Assembly: GCA_963713505.1 (NCBI GenBank)
Contig: CAVQMC010000025.1
Coordinates: forward strand, 1 to 64,000
Direction: 5' to 3'
Source: CAVQMC01 sp963713505
GTDB lineage: Bacteria > Bacteroidota > Ignavibacteria > Ignavibacteriales > Ignavibacteriaceae
Length of the DNA stretch: 64,000 nt
The notes under the pieces are model-generated. The model was given only the letters and a program-made list of their open reading frames with translations. It did no database searches and was not told where the DNA came from. Below, piece after piece: positions 19,301 to 30,807 of the stretch. The position numbers and the translations under genes were made by a program. Positions within the stretch are counted from its first letter, which is position 1. The number at the start of each line of letters is the position of its first letter.

Positions 19301-20314
19301 ATTCCGGTTAAAGCTTTAAGTAAAATTACTATTAAAGGAACCGTAAGAAAACCTGATAATACAATTTGGAATGATTATAATGGAGAAGGTGAATTAACGG
19401 TTTATGATTCTCAAAGACAAGTCATTCTACAGGAAATTGGTAACTATCCAATAACTGTCCAGGGAGGAATAATTTTCAGAGGAAGAGTTTCTATTACTAA
19501 TGGAAAATATTCAGCAAATTTCGTAGTTCCCAAAGATATTTCTTATGAAAATAAAAACGGAAAAATTGTTTTGTATTTTTATAATAGCAACAATGATGGT
19601 GTAGGTTATACCAGGAATATAATTGTAGGGGGAACTGATTCAACTACTGCTAATGATGGCAACGGTCCGGATATAGAAATTTATTTTGATAATACTAATT
19701 ATCAGAATTCATATTTAATAAACCCAAATTCGGAATTAATTGTAAAACTTTCCGATCAAACCGGATTAAATACAACCGGAACGGGAATAGGACATAAACT
19801 GGAAGGTATATTAAATGATGATGAAACAAATCCGTTGGATTTTACAAATTATTTTACCGGCGATTTGAACTCCGGTGGAAAATCCGGAGAGATAAATTAC
19901 AAATTTAATGACCTTGCAGAAGGTGAATATCAAATTCAAGTAAAAGCATGGGATGTATTTAACAATTTCTCAACCCAAACAGCTTATTTCAGTGTTGTTT
20001 CCGGGAACGATTTGGTTATAAGAGATGTTTACAACTATCCGAATCCTTTTGCTTCTAACACTACTTTTACTTTTCAGCAAAATTTGAATAGACCTTTAAA
20101 TATTAAAATTAAAATTTATACAATAGCCGGAAGATTAATTAAAGAAATTAAAAGAGATTTTGTAGATGAAAAATTTGTTAAAATTGGTTGGGATGGAAGA
20201 GATGAAGATGGCAATATGATTGCAAACGGAACTTATCTTTATAAACTTATTGTTCAGTCAAGCGATGGACAGTACAACAAAAGTGTACTTGGTAAATTGG
20301 CGGTAATTAAGTAG
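16321..20314 (+). CDS. porU: Type IX secretion system sortase PorU (C25 peptidase), interrupted by a frameshift
   Basis: The reconstructed protein is about 1330 residues. A signal peptide (FIFLFVFTIYCFPQ) and an N-terminal beta domain end at TAA 16861-16863; skipping A16858 joins them to the remaining 1100 residues (KIIFQINFTKNQT). The gingipain-type C25 domain has the catalytic His in YVGHGNPDVWTHE (about residue 843) and Cys in FLTAATCDFGYYD (about 877). The C-terminus is a T9SS/FlgD-like sorting domain (YNYPNPFASNTTFTF ... NGTYLYKLIV). PorU cleaves the sorting domain of T9SS cargo at the cell surface and works with PorV, the next gene. I chose ATG 16321 over TTG 16315. Confidence 0.88.
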
Positions 20315-20429
20315 TTTAAATATTTTTAACTGGAATTTGTTATACATTTACGATTATTTTTTATATTGTTATTTTATATAAAATTGGATTTGAAATAAAA
20401 AAGATCAATTATCAACGGAGGAAAATTAA

Positions 20430-21606
20430 ATGAAAACATTTCTTAGGCTAATGCTGGTCAGCATGTTGTTAATGGCATTTGGGAAAGTTACCTATGCGCA
20501 AGGCGAGTCTGCTGTTCCATTTTTGTTATTAGCACCTGACTCAAGAGCCGGTGGAGTTGGGGAATCCGGTGCCGGTTTAGCTGATAATTCTGCAGCTATC
20601 TTTTGGAACCCTGCCGGTATAGCATTTCTTACAGGTACTGAATTGAGTATAACACATAGTAACTGGCTGCCTCAATTTAATCTTGATTTGTTTTACGACT
20701 ATTTTACTTTTAGAAAATATATGGATGATTTGGATGGAAGTGTTACTGCAAGTATTACATATATGAATTTCGGAGAGTTTGTACGAACCGGTGAGGCGGA
20801 TCCGACTCCGCTTGGAACATTCCATTCCTTTGATGCCGCTTTAACTCTTGGATATGCAACAAAGTTAAGCCAGGATTGGGGACTAGGTTTTAACTTTAGA
20901 ATAATTCATAGTAGATTATCCGATCAGCCGACTGCAAATGAACAGGGCTCAGGTGTTGCTACTTCTATAAGTTTTGATATTGCTACTATGTGGCGCCCTT
21001 CCAAATTAGTTTTGCCTTTTATTGATGAAGATATTGGAAACAAATTTAGTGTCGGATTAAATATCAGTAACTTAGGTCCGAAAATCTATTATATTGATAA
21101 AGCTCAAGCAGATCCTATACCAACTAATTTCCGTTTAGGTTTTGCTTATAAAATAGTAGATGATGAATATAATTCTCTTTACTATACTCTTGATTTCAGT
21201 AAATTGTTAATAAGCAGAAAAACTGATACACTTACCAATACTGTTACTTCAAGACCATTTTATCAAGCAATATTTACTTCCTGGGGTGATAAACCTTTTA
21301 GCGAAGAATTAAGAGAATTTCAAACTTCTATGGGCTTTGAATATTGGTATGGAACTCCGGGAGACTTTCTTATTTGCATTAAGAACCGGATTCTTTTATG
21401 AAGATCCTTCCTATGGAAATAGAAAATTTATAACATTCGGAGCCGGTATTCGTTATGATATTTACGGTTTTGATTTCAGTTATATTACTACATCTGTTTT
21501 CAAAAACGGAGAAAACCATCCTTTGTCTGATACATTAAGATTTACAGTTCTTATTGGGTGGGGAGCTGTTCCTGAAAGTACAAGGGGACTACCAAGAGGA
21601 ATTTAA
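20430..21606 (+). CDS. porV: T9SS outer-membrane protein PorV, interrupted by a frameshift
   Basis: About 391 residues when joined. After the signal peptide (MLVSMLLMAFGKVTYAQ) comes the PorV/PorQ hallmark FLLLAPDSRAGGVGESGAG, then DNSAAIFWNPAGIAFL. The remainder is a 14-strand FadL-like barrel. The frame breaks at 21372: skipping that A turns GTPGDFL into GTPGDFLFALRTGFFYEDPS, which is family-like, whereas the unshifted frame reads nonsense to TGA at 21399. PorV shuttles T9SS cargo to PorU. A strong GGAGGA ribosome-binding site precedes the ATG. It lies 115 bases after porU and 6 before the next gene. Confidence 0.88.
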
Positions 21607-21612
21607 AAAAAT

Positions 21613-24600
21613 ATGATAAATAAAATATCTCTTCTTATTCTGGTTTTAATTAGTTTGGGCAGTTTATCTGCCCAAACCTTTATTGGAAAAATCAATCCAA
21701 ATCCATCGGAATCTCCAATGAGAATTGCTCCAGGAGATACAATTAAAATTCTCGGTGTAATGGTAAGCTTTCAAGCTGATAAAGATGGTGCTACTTTCGG
21801 TAACGGTAAATTCGGTTCTATTTATACTGAAAATTATGGTGATAGTATTTTAGATCCTTTGCCGCATAACAAAGCTTATTTTGAAGCTCATCTTGAATTT
21901 GTAAAAAATTATTTTGAAAAAGTATCTAACGGTAATCTGCATATTGCTTATTATATCCTTCCGGATACTTTTTCGGTCTCTAAAACAATGCGAAATTATA
22001 CACCTCCGAATAAGTCTGATGACTTTACAGCCTTAGCGGATTTCTCTTCCGAAGTTTGGAGAATGGCAGACAGCATTTATCCCAATTTTAATTTTTCAGA
22101 TTATAATCTTTTTACAATTTTCCACGCCGGAGTCGGTAGAGATATTACACTTCCTGGTAGCATCGGAGATGAAAAAGATCTTCCTTCGATTTATTTAGGA
22201 TTGAATTCTTTGCAAAAAATATATGGAACGGGTTTTAATGGTTTTCCGGTTTCCAATAATAACTTCGACATTACAAATTCTTTAATAATTCCGGAAACCG
22301 AAAGCAGAGAATTATCTTCTTTTGGCGGACAAGTTCTTTTTCAAATAACAATTAATGGACTATCTAACTGCAAGTGTTGCAAGTTATTTAGGTCTTCCGG
22401 ATCTATACGATACTGAAACCGGATTAAGTGCAATTGGGCGTTTTGGTTTGATGGATGGGCAGGCAATTTTTGGCTATAACGGAATTTATCCTCCGGAACC
22501 TTCTCCTTGGTCAAAAATATATTTGGGCTGGGCAAATCCGGTAACTGTTAGTCCCGGAAATTTTAATATTAATTTAGTTACAAAATTAGCTGCAAGTGCT
22601 TCTGATACTGTTATTCTTAAAGTTCCTTTAAATTCTTCAGAGTATTATTTAATTGAAAATAGAAGCAGGGATGCAAATCATGACGGTTCAAAATTAACTT
22701 ATGAAGTAGGAGGAAATACTTATACAAGAACGTTTACAAAAGATACAACCGGCTACTATTATTATTCGGTTGATTCGGTTTACGGTGTAGTTAAAGATGT
22801 AGATGAATTTGATTGGGCTGTTCCGGGAAGCGGAATTGTAATTTGGCATATTGATGACAATGTAATAAATCAAAAGATTGCAGAAAATAAAATTAATACC
22901 GACAAAACTGACCGTGGTGTGGATGTTGAAGAAGCGGACGGTGTTCAGGATATTGGTGAAATTTTCACGGATATTTTAGGTGATCAAGTTGTTGGAGAGG
23001 GAACTTCTGAAGATCTTTGGTATAAAACAAATCCTGCTGATTTATATCAAAATAAGTTTTCAAAAGATACCAGACCGAATACCAATACAAATTCAGGTGC
23101 AAATAGTTTAATAACTATTTCTAAGTTCAGCGATATTTCCAACAATATGTCATTTAATATTTCATATGGAGATTCTATAGTTAAACCGATCTTTTCTAAA
23201 AATTTAAATTTAAATGGACACGTTCAACATCTTAATGTTCTTAGAAATGAATCTGGTAATAATTTTGCTCTATTAAACAATAACAATTTGATTATTAATG
23301 ATAATCAAGGAAACTATGTTAGCGGGATAAATAGTTTTTCAAATGTTAAAACAGCTTTTATAAGTGTGGAAAACACTAATTATGTAGTGGGAGGAAATGA
23401 TTCATTACTGAATGTATATATGTATAACTCTACGGATAATTTTACAAGTTCACAGCTTATTTATCATAATATAACTTCTCCTCCTTTAATTTCTTCAAAT
23501 AATGCAGGACAAAATGTAATATTGGTTGGAACAGAAGACGGCTTTATTCTTAAATATACATTAGGAAATTTACCTGCTTCCCAGCCTCAAATAACAGACA
23601 GCACATTAATCGATTCTAAACTAAGAATTACAAAAATATCTACAGATGGAAATTATTATTCCGTTATAGGTGAATTAAATAGTGCATCCGTTCCGCCGGT
23701 ACCAACTAATTCAAAATTATTTTATGACAGTGAGAATAATTATTTTGAATTCAACGATGAAACTCCTGTTGATTTAGCTTCAACTATAGATAAAGATGGA
23801 AATTATGTAAACATTATTCTATCTAATAAAAATAAGTTTTATGTAATTAAAGGAAAAGATATTCTTTCAAGCTGGCAGGCAGATGCAAACGCACAAATTT
23901 CTTCTTTTGGATTAACAGATCTTTTACAAAATGGTAATAATTATATTGTTTACTGCGTAGGTAATTATATTAAAGCTGTAAATATATCCGGAGCCGAAGC
24001 GGATAATTTTCCGTTTGAAGATCCTTTAGATATTGGATTTGTTGGAACTCCTTTATTAGCTGACTTTGAAGGAAATGGTAACTCGGAAATAATCGCCTCT
24101 ACAAGAGACGGAAGAATATTTGCTGTCGACGGCGGAACCGGGAAAGTAATCAATGGTTTTCCCATTTCTTCAGGAGTTAGTTTAAGTTCTACTCCGTCTT
24201 TATTTGTTGATTCATCCGATATTTCTCTTGCTGCTGTTAACGGAGATAATAACTTTTCAGCTTGGCGCATTGGACTTACAAGCGGAAAAGAATATTGGTC
24301 TGAGGAAAACGGGAATAATAAAAATAATGCATTTATTGAAGCTGCTGCCTCCACCAATTTTATTAACGATTTTTTCCCGAAAGACAGAGCGTATAATTAT
24401 CCGAACCCGGTTTATGATAATACAACAAATATTCATTATTATGTTTCTGAAAATTCCAAAATAAATATTAAAATATTCGACATTGCCGGAGATTATGTAG
24501 CAGAGTTAAATGATTATGCACAAGGCGGTTTGGATCATGAAACAGTTTGGAATGTTTCCGGAATTCAAAGCGGAATTTATTTTGCACATATTGAAGCAGA

Positions 24601-24655
24601 AAGCAGCAGCGGTAAAAAACAAGCTCAAATAATTAAAATTGCCGTTGTCAAATAA
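21613..24655 (+). CDS. M6-family metalloprotease-like T9SS cargo, catalytic motif lost; interrupted by a frameshift
   Basis: About 1013 residues: signal peptide (ISLLILVLISLGSLSAQ), an M6 (immune inhibitor A-like) domain, a propeller-like region, and a C-terminal T9SS sorting domain (YNYPNPVYDNTTNIHYY). The M6 region keeps the LGLPDLYDTETG and GRFGLMDG blocks, but the zinc site HExxH just before LGLPD is replaced by ASVAS, so no zinc protease activity is expected. The frame breaks at 22363; skipping that T joins ITING to LLTASVASYLGLPDLYD. It is six bases after porV, so it probably belongs to the same transcript and is exported by T9SS. Confidence 0.78.
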
Positions 24656-24706
24656 TAAACCATTAGTTGAATTTAATTAAGCATCATCTATTAAGTTGAA
24701 AAAATA

Positions 24707-27700
24707 ATGTCATTTATACAGAAACCATTTCTAGTTCTTATACTAACTTTCTTATTTACTTCATTAGGTTATTCGCAATTCACTGAATTTCATCCTGAAC
24801 TTGATTGGTATACGATTAAAGGAAAACATGTTGAAGTTCATTTTCATAAAGGTGCCGAAAGATCTGCTAAAGTTGTTGCTAAAATTGCTGATGAGGTCTG
24901 GGGACCATTAACTTCACTTTATCATTATGATCCAGGCATTGTTCATTTTGTTATTAAAGATATAGATGATTATTCAAACGGCGCAACTTATTTCTTTGAT
25001 AATAAAATTGAAATTTGGACAAGCGCCTTGGATTTTGATTTAAGAGGGACACATAACTGGCTTCGGAATGTTATATCGCACGAATTTACTCACATGGTTC
25101 AAATTCAAGCATCGATGAAAACCACAAGAAGTATTCCTGCATTTTTTATACAATGGCTTAATTATGAAGATGAGCGGCGGCCGGATATTTTATATGGATT
25201 TCCGAATGTGGTTGCATCGTATCCAATTGCAATGGTAAATGTTCCTGCATGGTTTGCGGAAGGTACTGCGCAATATATGCGTAAAGATTTTAAGTATGAT
25301 AGATGGGATACTCACCGGGATATGATTTTAAGATCATATGCACTTGATGGAAATATGTTGACATGGAATGAAATGGGAGTATTTGGAAAAACTAGTTTGG
25401 GAAATGAGTCTGTTTATAATGCAGGTTTTGCATTAACCAGATTTATTTCACAAAGATATGGTGAAGAAAATTTAAGAAAAATTAGTAAAGCTTTGAGCAA
25501 ATGGGATAACTTTACAATTGATGCTGCATTTGAAGATGTATTAGGAGAAGATGGTAATCAAGTATATAATGAATGGAAAAATTTTGTAACTCAAGATTAT
25601 ATAAAAAGAAGTAAAGCCGTTCTTTCAAACTTAGTTATTGGAGATACAGTTGCTACTGTTGGATTTGGAAATTTCTATCCGACTTTTTCACCGGACGGAT
25701 CAAAGTTTATTTATATATCAAATAAAAGTTCCGATTATTTTGGACCTGCCGCGGTTTATTTATATGATTTTTCAACTAAAAAAGAAAAATTATTATCGGC
25801 TAATGTCAGATCAACAATTTCATGGATCCCAGGTGAAGACAAAATTGTATATGCAAAAATCAGTGATGATAATCCAAACTGGTACAATATTCATGATCTA
25901 TATATTTATGATGTTAAAAAAGACGATGAAAAAAGAATTACTGAAGGATTAAGAGCAAATCAGCCAAATGTATCTCATGACGGTAAACATATTGTTTTCT
26001 TATTCGAAAAAGACGGTTCAACCAATCTTGGTATAGTTGATATAGACGGTAAAAATTTCAAACAGTTAACATATTATAATCATGGTGAACAGGTTTATAG
26101 TCCAAAGTTTTCCAATGATGATAGCTTTATAACATTTGGTTATTCCTTTAAAGAAGGAAGAGATATTGCAAAAATAGATACGGATGGAAATGGTTTCGGT
26201 TATATTATTAAAACTGTAAACGATACTAGAAATCCGTGTTTTGATAATAACGGAAATTTAATTTATGCTTCCGATAGTACCGGAATATTTAATATTTATT
26301 CTTACAATTTAAATACGCACGAAAAAACACAGCTTACAAATGTAATCGGCGGTGCTTTCATGCCCGACATTGATAAAGATGGAAATATTCTTTATGCCGG
26401 TTATACTTCTGATGGATATAAAATTTTCAAAATAACACCGGATCAGCAGAGCAAAGTAATACCGGGAAAAGATTATGTTTGGGTTGATAATCCGCCTTTA
26501 AATCATGATAAACCAAATGGTGATTTAACAAAAGTTGAAATAGAAAAACTTCAAAATTATAATGATTATGATATACCGAATTATAAAATTGAAAAATATT
26601 CCGGCGAATTTACTTCGTTAACTTTCTTTCCATTTTTAAGGTATGATAATTATAATACATCAAATAAATTTCTTGAAAAGATTAAACCCGGATTATTAAT
26701 TTCTTCTACAGATATGCTGGATCGATATGCTTTGTACGCGGGCGGTTCAATAAATTCCAGACTGGAAAGAGATCTCTTTTTAGAGTTCGATTATAGAAAT
26801 AAACTTCCTTTGTTATTTGAACTTGGTATTAGACCTGAATTATCTTTAGAATTATACAGCATAAGCCGAAAAGCAAATACGGATGTTTTATTTGGTGTAG
26901 ACTCAACTTATACACCGCCGAGAGCAGATTATACCATTCCTACAGACGTAACTTATAATCTTTTTGAGGTAGATATTATTGCTAAACATAGAATATTTTC
27001 ACGTGCACAGAATATTCAATTTAAGTTTGCATATAGCCAATATACTGCAAACTTAGGTAGTTTTATTTTACCCGATTATACACTTTATCCAACTACAAAA
27101 GATAGATATTTCATCGGCCGAGATTTTCAAACAAAATATACTTTCAATGCAATTGCTCCGACAAAAGATGAAGATATAAACCCGATCGGAATGCATCTGG
27201 ATTTAACTTATGATTATGAATGGAATGAGTTTAATGATCAGGGCAATTATACTGTTCAAGATGGAATTTTAAAACCATTATACAATCATTATAATTTTCA
27301 CAGGCTTGAATTAAATTCTACAATTCATTTTCCGCTTTGGGCAAAACATACTTTATCTGCTCAAATCAGAGCCGGTTCAATTTTAGGTCCTCAAGTTCCT
27401 GATTTCTTTGATTTTTATTTAGGCGGATTAATCGGAATGAAAGCATATCCGTTTTATGCAATTAGCGGGAATAAAATTGCATGGCTGGATTTAGCTTACA
27501 GGTTTCCGCTTGTTTACAAACATTGATGCAAGAATTGGGCATATTTATTTAGATAAAATTTTCTTATCTGTTTTCGGAGATATCGGAAATGCATGGAATG
27601 GTGATATCCCGGCTTTAGATACATTTAAAAAAGGCGCTGGTGCAGAATTAAGAATTGCTATGAATTCTTACTATTTATTCCCGACTGATTTATTTTTTAG

Positions 27701-27839
27701 CGCAGCTTATGGCTTTGATAAATTTGATAAAGTAATAAGAGATAAAAATATTACTTACGGAAAAGAATGGAGATTTTACGGCGGCTTGTTATTTGGTTTT
27801 GATGTTTTAAATATATTCGATGCAAATCATCATAGATAA
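24707..27839 (+). CDS. Surface metallopeptidase (MA clan)-propeller-beta-barrel fusion, interrupted by a frameshift
   Basis: About 1043 residues. A signal peptide (VLILTFLFTSLGYSQ) is followed by a gluzincin-like domain with HEFTH at 125-129 and the third ligand Glu185 in PAWFAEGTAQY. Residues about 310-620 are TolB/PD40-type propeller blades (FSPDGSKFIYISN, VSHDGKHIVFLFEKDG). The last 400 residues are outer-membrane barrel strands like the Omp85/surface-antigen type. The frame breaks at 27521; skipping that C joins FPLVYK to IDARIGHIYLDKIF. The predicted product is an outer-membrane-anchored peptidase. It follows the T9SS genes but has no sorting domain. Confidence 0.78.
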
Positions 27840-27867
27840 TATTGTTAATATTAAAAGCGAGTTTAAA

Positions 27868-28728
27868 ATGAAAAAAAAATATTCTTTTGCTCCTTTGATT
27901 ATTCTCTTTTTCATTGCAGTTAATGGATTTACCTATTCACAGGTAAAAAATGAAAATGAATTAAAATTCAGCGGAGATCTTCAAACAGATTCTAAAATTA
28001 TTTCTCAAAATTTTAATTACAATGAAGTTGCTCCTGTAAAATTTTCAAGTGATAATAAAAAATCTCCCTGGCTGGCTGCTTTATTTTCTGCAATATTACC
28101 TGGTTCAGGTGAATTTTATGTTGGAAGCTATATTAAAGCCGGAATTTTTGTCGCAATAGAAGCTGCATTTATTTCTACAGCAATTATTTATAATAAAAAA
28201 GGTGACAACAAAACCGATCAATTTAAAAAATATGCAGATAAGAATTGGAGCGTTGTTAGATATGCTCAATGGCTGATAGATTATCATAATGCGGATCCGG
28301 CCATCATTACAAGTACAGATGAAAGTTTACCACCTTGGGATAGGGTAAATTGGAGCTTGTTAAATCAATATGAAGTCGGTTCACATAATTTAGTTATGCA
28401 CGGAGAACAGCAGTATTATGAATTAATTGGTAAATATTATCAATATAGTCCCGGCTGGGATGATTATTCAAACGGTGCAAATAATGAAGACATTTCTGCT
28501 AACTTTAAATACTATGCAGGCCAAAGAGGTGATGCTAATGATTTATATAATGTCGCAGATAAAGCTGTAATTGCTCTTTATATAAATCATTTCTTAAGTA
28601 TTTTGGATGCTTACTGGAGTACAACAAGATATAATAAGAGTATCGCAATGAAGTTCAGAGTCGATCGTGTTAGATATGCATATAAAACTGAATTAGTTCC
28701 TACTTTAAAAGTAAGAGTTAGTTTTTAA
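27868..28728 (+). CDS. Envelope protein with DUF5683-like hydrophobic core
   Basis: 286 residues from ATG 27868; the frame is open to 27820, but MKKKYSFAPLIILFFIAVNG is a proper signal peptide at the chosen start. Residues about 65-110 contain SPWLAALFSAILPGSGEFYVGSYIKAGIF, which resembles the 'ALxSAxLPGxGQxYxG' helical hairpin of DUF5683-type Bacteroidota proteins. The C-terminal half is soluble and Tyr/Asn rich. It is the last gene of the T9SS cluster, 28 bases after the preceding stop, and is followed by a terminator. Function unknown. Confidence 0.65.
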   Translation: MKKKYSFAPLIILFFIAVNGFTYSQVKNENELKFSGDLQTDSKIISQNFNYNEVAPVKFSSDNKKSPWLAALFSAILPGSGEFYVGSYIKAGIFVAIEAAFISTAIIYNKKGDNKTDQFKKYADKNWSVVRYAQWLIDYHNADPAIITSTDESLPPWDRVNWSLLNQYEVGSHNLVMHGEQQYYELIGKYYQYSPGWDDYSNGANNEDISANFKYYAGQRGDANDLYNVADKAVIALYINHFLSILDAYWSTTRYNKSIAMKFRVDRVRYAYKTELVPTLKVRVSF

Positions 28729-28750
28729 GATTTTAAATAATTTTTCATTT

Positions 28751-28787
28751 AACGGCATCCTGCTTTGTGCTGCGATGCCGTTTTTTT
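28751..28787 (+). terminator. Terminator of the T9SS cluster
   Basis: Stem CGGCATC / GATGCCG with a 14-base loop and a run of seven T residues, 25 bases after the preceding stop. Its loop and T-run overlap the promoter elements listed for der. Confidence 0.85.
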
Positions 28788-28794
28788 ATATTTG
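28764..28794 (+). promoter_or_regulatory. Bacteroidota-type promoter of der
   Basis: TTTG (28764-28767) and TATATTTG (28787-28794) are separated by 19 bases, an exact match to the -33/-7 consensus. The elements sit in the terminator loop and T-run. The der ATG is 39 bases downstream. Confidence 0.6.
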
Positions 28795-28832
28795 GATTTA
28801 ATATTAAGCAATTTCGAAAATATTATTAAATT

Positions 28833-30146
28833 ATGAAATTACCTGTTGTTGTTATAGTTGGAAGACCAAACGTTGGCAAATCTACCTTATTTAACCGTTT
28901 AGTTGGGAATAGGGAAGCAATTGTTGATAATATAAGCGGAGTTACAAGGGATAGAAATTACGGCGAAGCAGAATGGGCTGGCCGGAAGTTTCAACTCATC
29001 GATACTGGCGGTTATATTCCTGATTCACAAAATGTTTTTGAAAAAGCAATAAAAGAACAAGTGGAAATTGCTATTAATCAAGCAGATGCTATTATTTTTC
29101 TTGTTGATTCACGAGTTGGAATTCATCCTATTGATATAGAAATTGCAAATATTCTAAGGCAGTCTAATAAAAAATTCTATTTGCTGGTTAATAAAGTCGA
29201 TTCTGAAAATTTTGAATCTCTTGTTGGTGAGTTTTATTCTTTGGGAATTGAAAATGTTTACGATATTTCTGCTTTAGCGGGAAGAAAAACCGGTGATTTT
29301 TTAGATGATTTAACAAATGGTTTCCCTGCAGTTGAAGAATTAGAAGTCGAAGATTCCAGATTGAAAATTGCTTTAGTCGGAAGACCCAATGTTGGAAAAT
29401 CTTCTTTAACAAATGCACTCCTTGGTTTTGAAAGAAGTATAGTTACCGAGATTCCAGGAACTACAAGAGACAGTGTTGATTCAATTCTGAAATATTATGG
29501 AGAGGAAATTATATTAATTGACACGGCCGGACTAAGAAAAAAGAAAAAAGTTGAAGAAAATATAGAATTTTACTCAACAATAAGAAGCCTTAAAGCAATT
29601 GCCGAGTGTGATGTTGCTGTTGTAATGATTGATGCAAAAATCGGTTTGGAAAAACAGGATCAAAAAATTATAGATGAAGCAGTCAGAAGAAGAAAAGGAA
29701 TAATCCTGGCGGTTAATAAATGGGATTTAATAGATAAAGATTCCAATACCTCGGCTCAGTTTGAAAAGGATTTGAAATCAAAATTAGGTTCAATAGACTA
29801 TCTGCCGTTTATTTTTATTTCTGCATTAACAAAACAAAGAATTTACAAGCTTGTAGATTTGTGTAAAAAGATTAATTCTGAAAGAAAAAAGAAGATACCG
29901 ACTAATGAATTAAATAATCAATTACTTCCTGAAATAGAAAAAAATCCGCCTCCTGCAACCGGAACCGGCAGAGAAGTAAAAATAAAATTTATAAATCAAG
30001 TCGGCGACCATTATCCGGTATTTTTATTTTTTGCAAATTATCCAAAACAGGTTGCTGATCATTATAAAAGATTTTTAGAAAAATTAATCCGGCAAAAATT
30101 CGGTTTTGAAGGTGTTCCTTTTACAATGAGTTTTAAAAACAAATAA
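28833..30146 (+). CDS. der: Ribosome-assembly GTPase Der (EngA)
   Basis: 437 residues with two tandem GTPase domains and a C-terminal KH-like domain, the diagnostic Der layout. G1 motifs are GRPNVGKSTLFNR (residue about 9) and GRPNVGKSSLTN (about 183), G3 motifs are DTGGY and DTAGLRKKKKVEE, and G4 motifs are NKVD and NKWD. The KH-like domain ends with KIKFINQVGDHYPVFLFF and FGFEGVPFTMSF. It acts in late 50S subunit maturation. Confidence 0.97.
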   Translation: MKLPVVVIVGRPNVGKSTLFNRLVGNREAIVDNISGVTRDRNYGEAEWAGRKFQLIDTGGYIPDSQNVFEKAIKEQVEIAINQADAIIFLVDSRVGIHPIDIEIANILRQSNKKFYLLVNKVDSENFESLVGEFYSLGIENVYDISALAGRKTGDFLDDLTNGFPAVEELEVEDSRLKIALVGRPNVGKSSLTNALLGFERSIVTEIPGTTRDSVDSILKYYGEEIILIDTAGLRKKKKVEENIEFYSTIRSLKAIAECDVAVVMIDAKIGLEKQDQKIIDEAVRRRKGIILAVNKWDLIDKDSNTSAQFEKDLKSKLGSIDYLPFIFISALTKQRIYKLVDLCKKINSERKKKIPTNELNNQLLPEIEKNPPPATGTGREVKIKFINQVGDHYPVFLFFANYPKQVADHYKRFLEKLIRQKFGFEGVPFTMSFKNK

Positions 30147-30168
30147 TTTCTAATAATATAAAATTACA

Positions 30169-30807
30169 ATGGAACATAATTTTACAAATATTACAATTAT
30201 AGATCATTCTATTATTAAAAGAGATATTACAATCCTAAGAGATGTAAATACCAAACCTGAATTTTTCAGAACTGCAGTACAAAGAATTTCAAATGTCCTG
30301 GCTGTTGAAATCTGTAAAGATCTAGAGGTTAAAAAAATTGAAGTTACAACTCCGCTGGAAAAAACAGAAGGTTATATTTTAGATAGTGAAATTGTCCTGG
30401 TTCCGGTTCTTAGAGCAGGCTTGGGAATGGTAAGCGGTTTTATTCAAATTCTTCCAGGTGCAAAAGTTGGTCATATTGGTTTGCAGAGAGATGAAGAAAC
30501 ATTAAAACCAAATGCCTATTATTATAAAACTCCTTCTAATCTCGGATCATCAAAAGTTATTTTATTAGATCCAATGCTTGCAACAGGCGGAAGCGCTTCG
30601 GATGCATTAGACTTTTTAAAAGAAAAAGGAGCAAAGGATTTAATTTTTGCATGCTTGGTTTCCGCACCGGAAGGAATTAAAAAGCTTGAAAAAAATCATC
30701 CCGATGTAAAAATATACAGTGCTTCTTTGGATAGGGAACTGAATGATAAAGGATATATACTTCCGGGTTTAGGTGATGCAGGAGACCGCACATTTGGTAC
30801 ATTATAA
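30169..30807 (+). CDS. upp: Uracil phosphoribosyltransferase
   Basis: 212 residues, normal length. The PRPP-binding loop is LLDPMLATGGSASDAL, and the uracil-binding end is YILPGLGDAGDRTFGTL. VPVLRAGLGMVSG is the other conserved block. The enzyme makes UMP from uracil and PRPP in pyrimidine salvage. It follows der by 22 bases; its last 14 bases overlap the proposed TTG start of the next, damaged gene. Confidence 0.96.
   Translation: MEHNFTNITIIDHSIIKRDITILRDVNTKPEFFRTAVQRISNVLAVEICKDLEVKKIEVTTPLEKTEGYILDSEIVLVPVLRAGLGMVSGFIQILPGAKVGHIGLQRDEETLKPNAYYYKTPSNLGSSKVILLDPMLATGGSASDALDFLKEKGAKDLIFACLVSAPEGIKKLEKNHPDVKIYSASLDRELNDKGYILPGLGDAGDRTFGTL

Noticed and set aside
24204..24464. 86-codon plus frame inside the M6-like gene
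   Set aside because: The other frame encodes the T9SS sorting domain; this one is Ile/Leu-rich nonsense.
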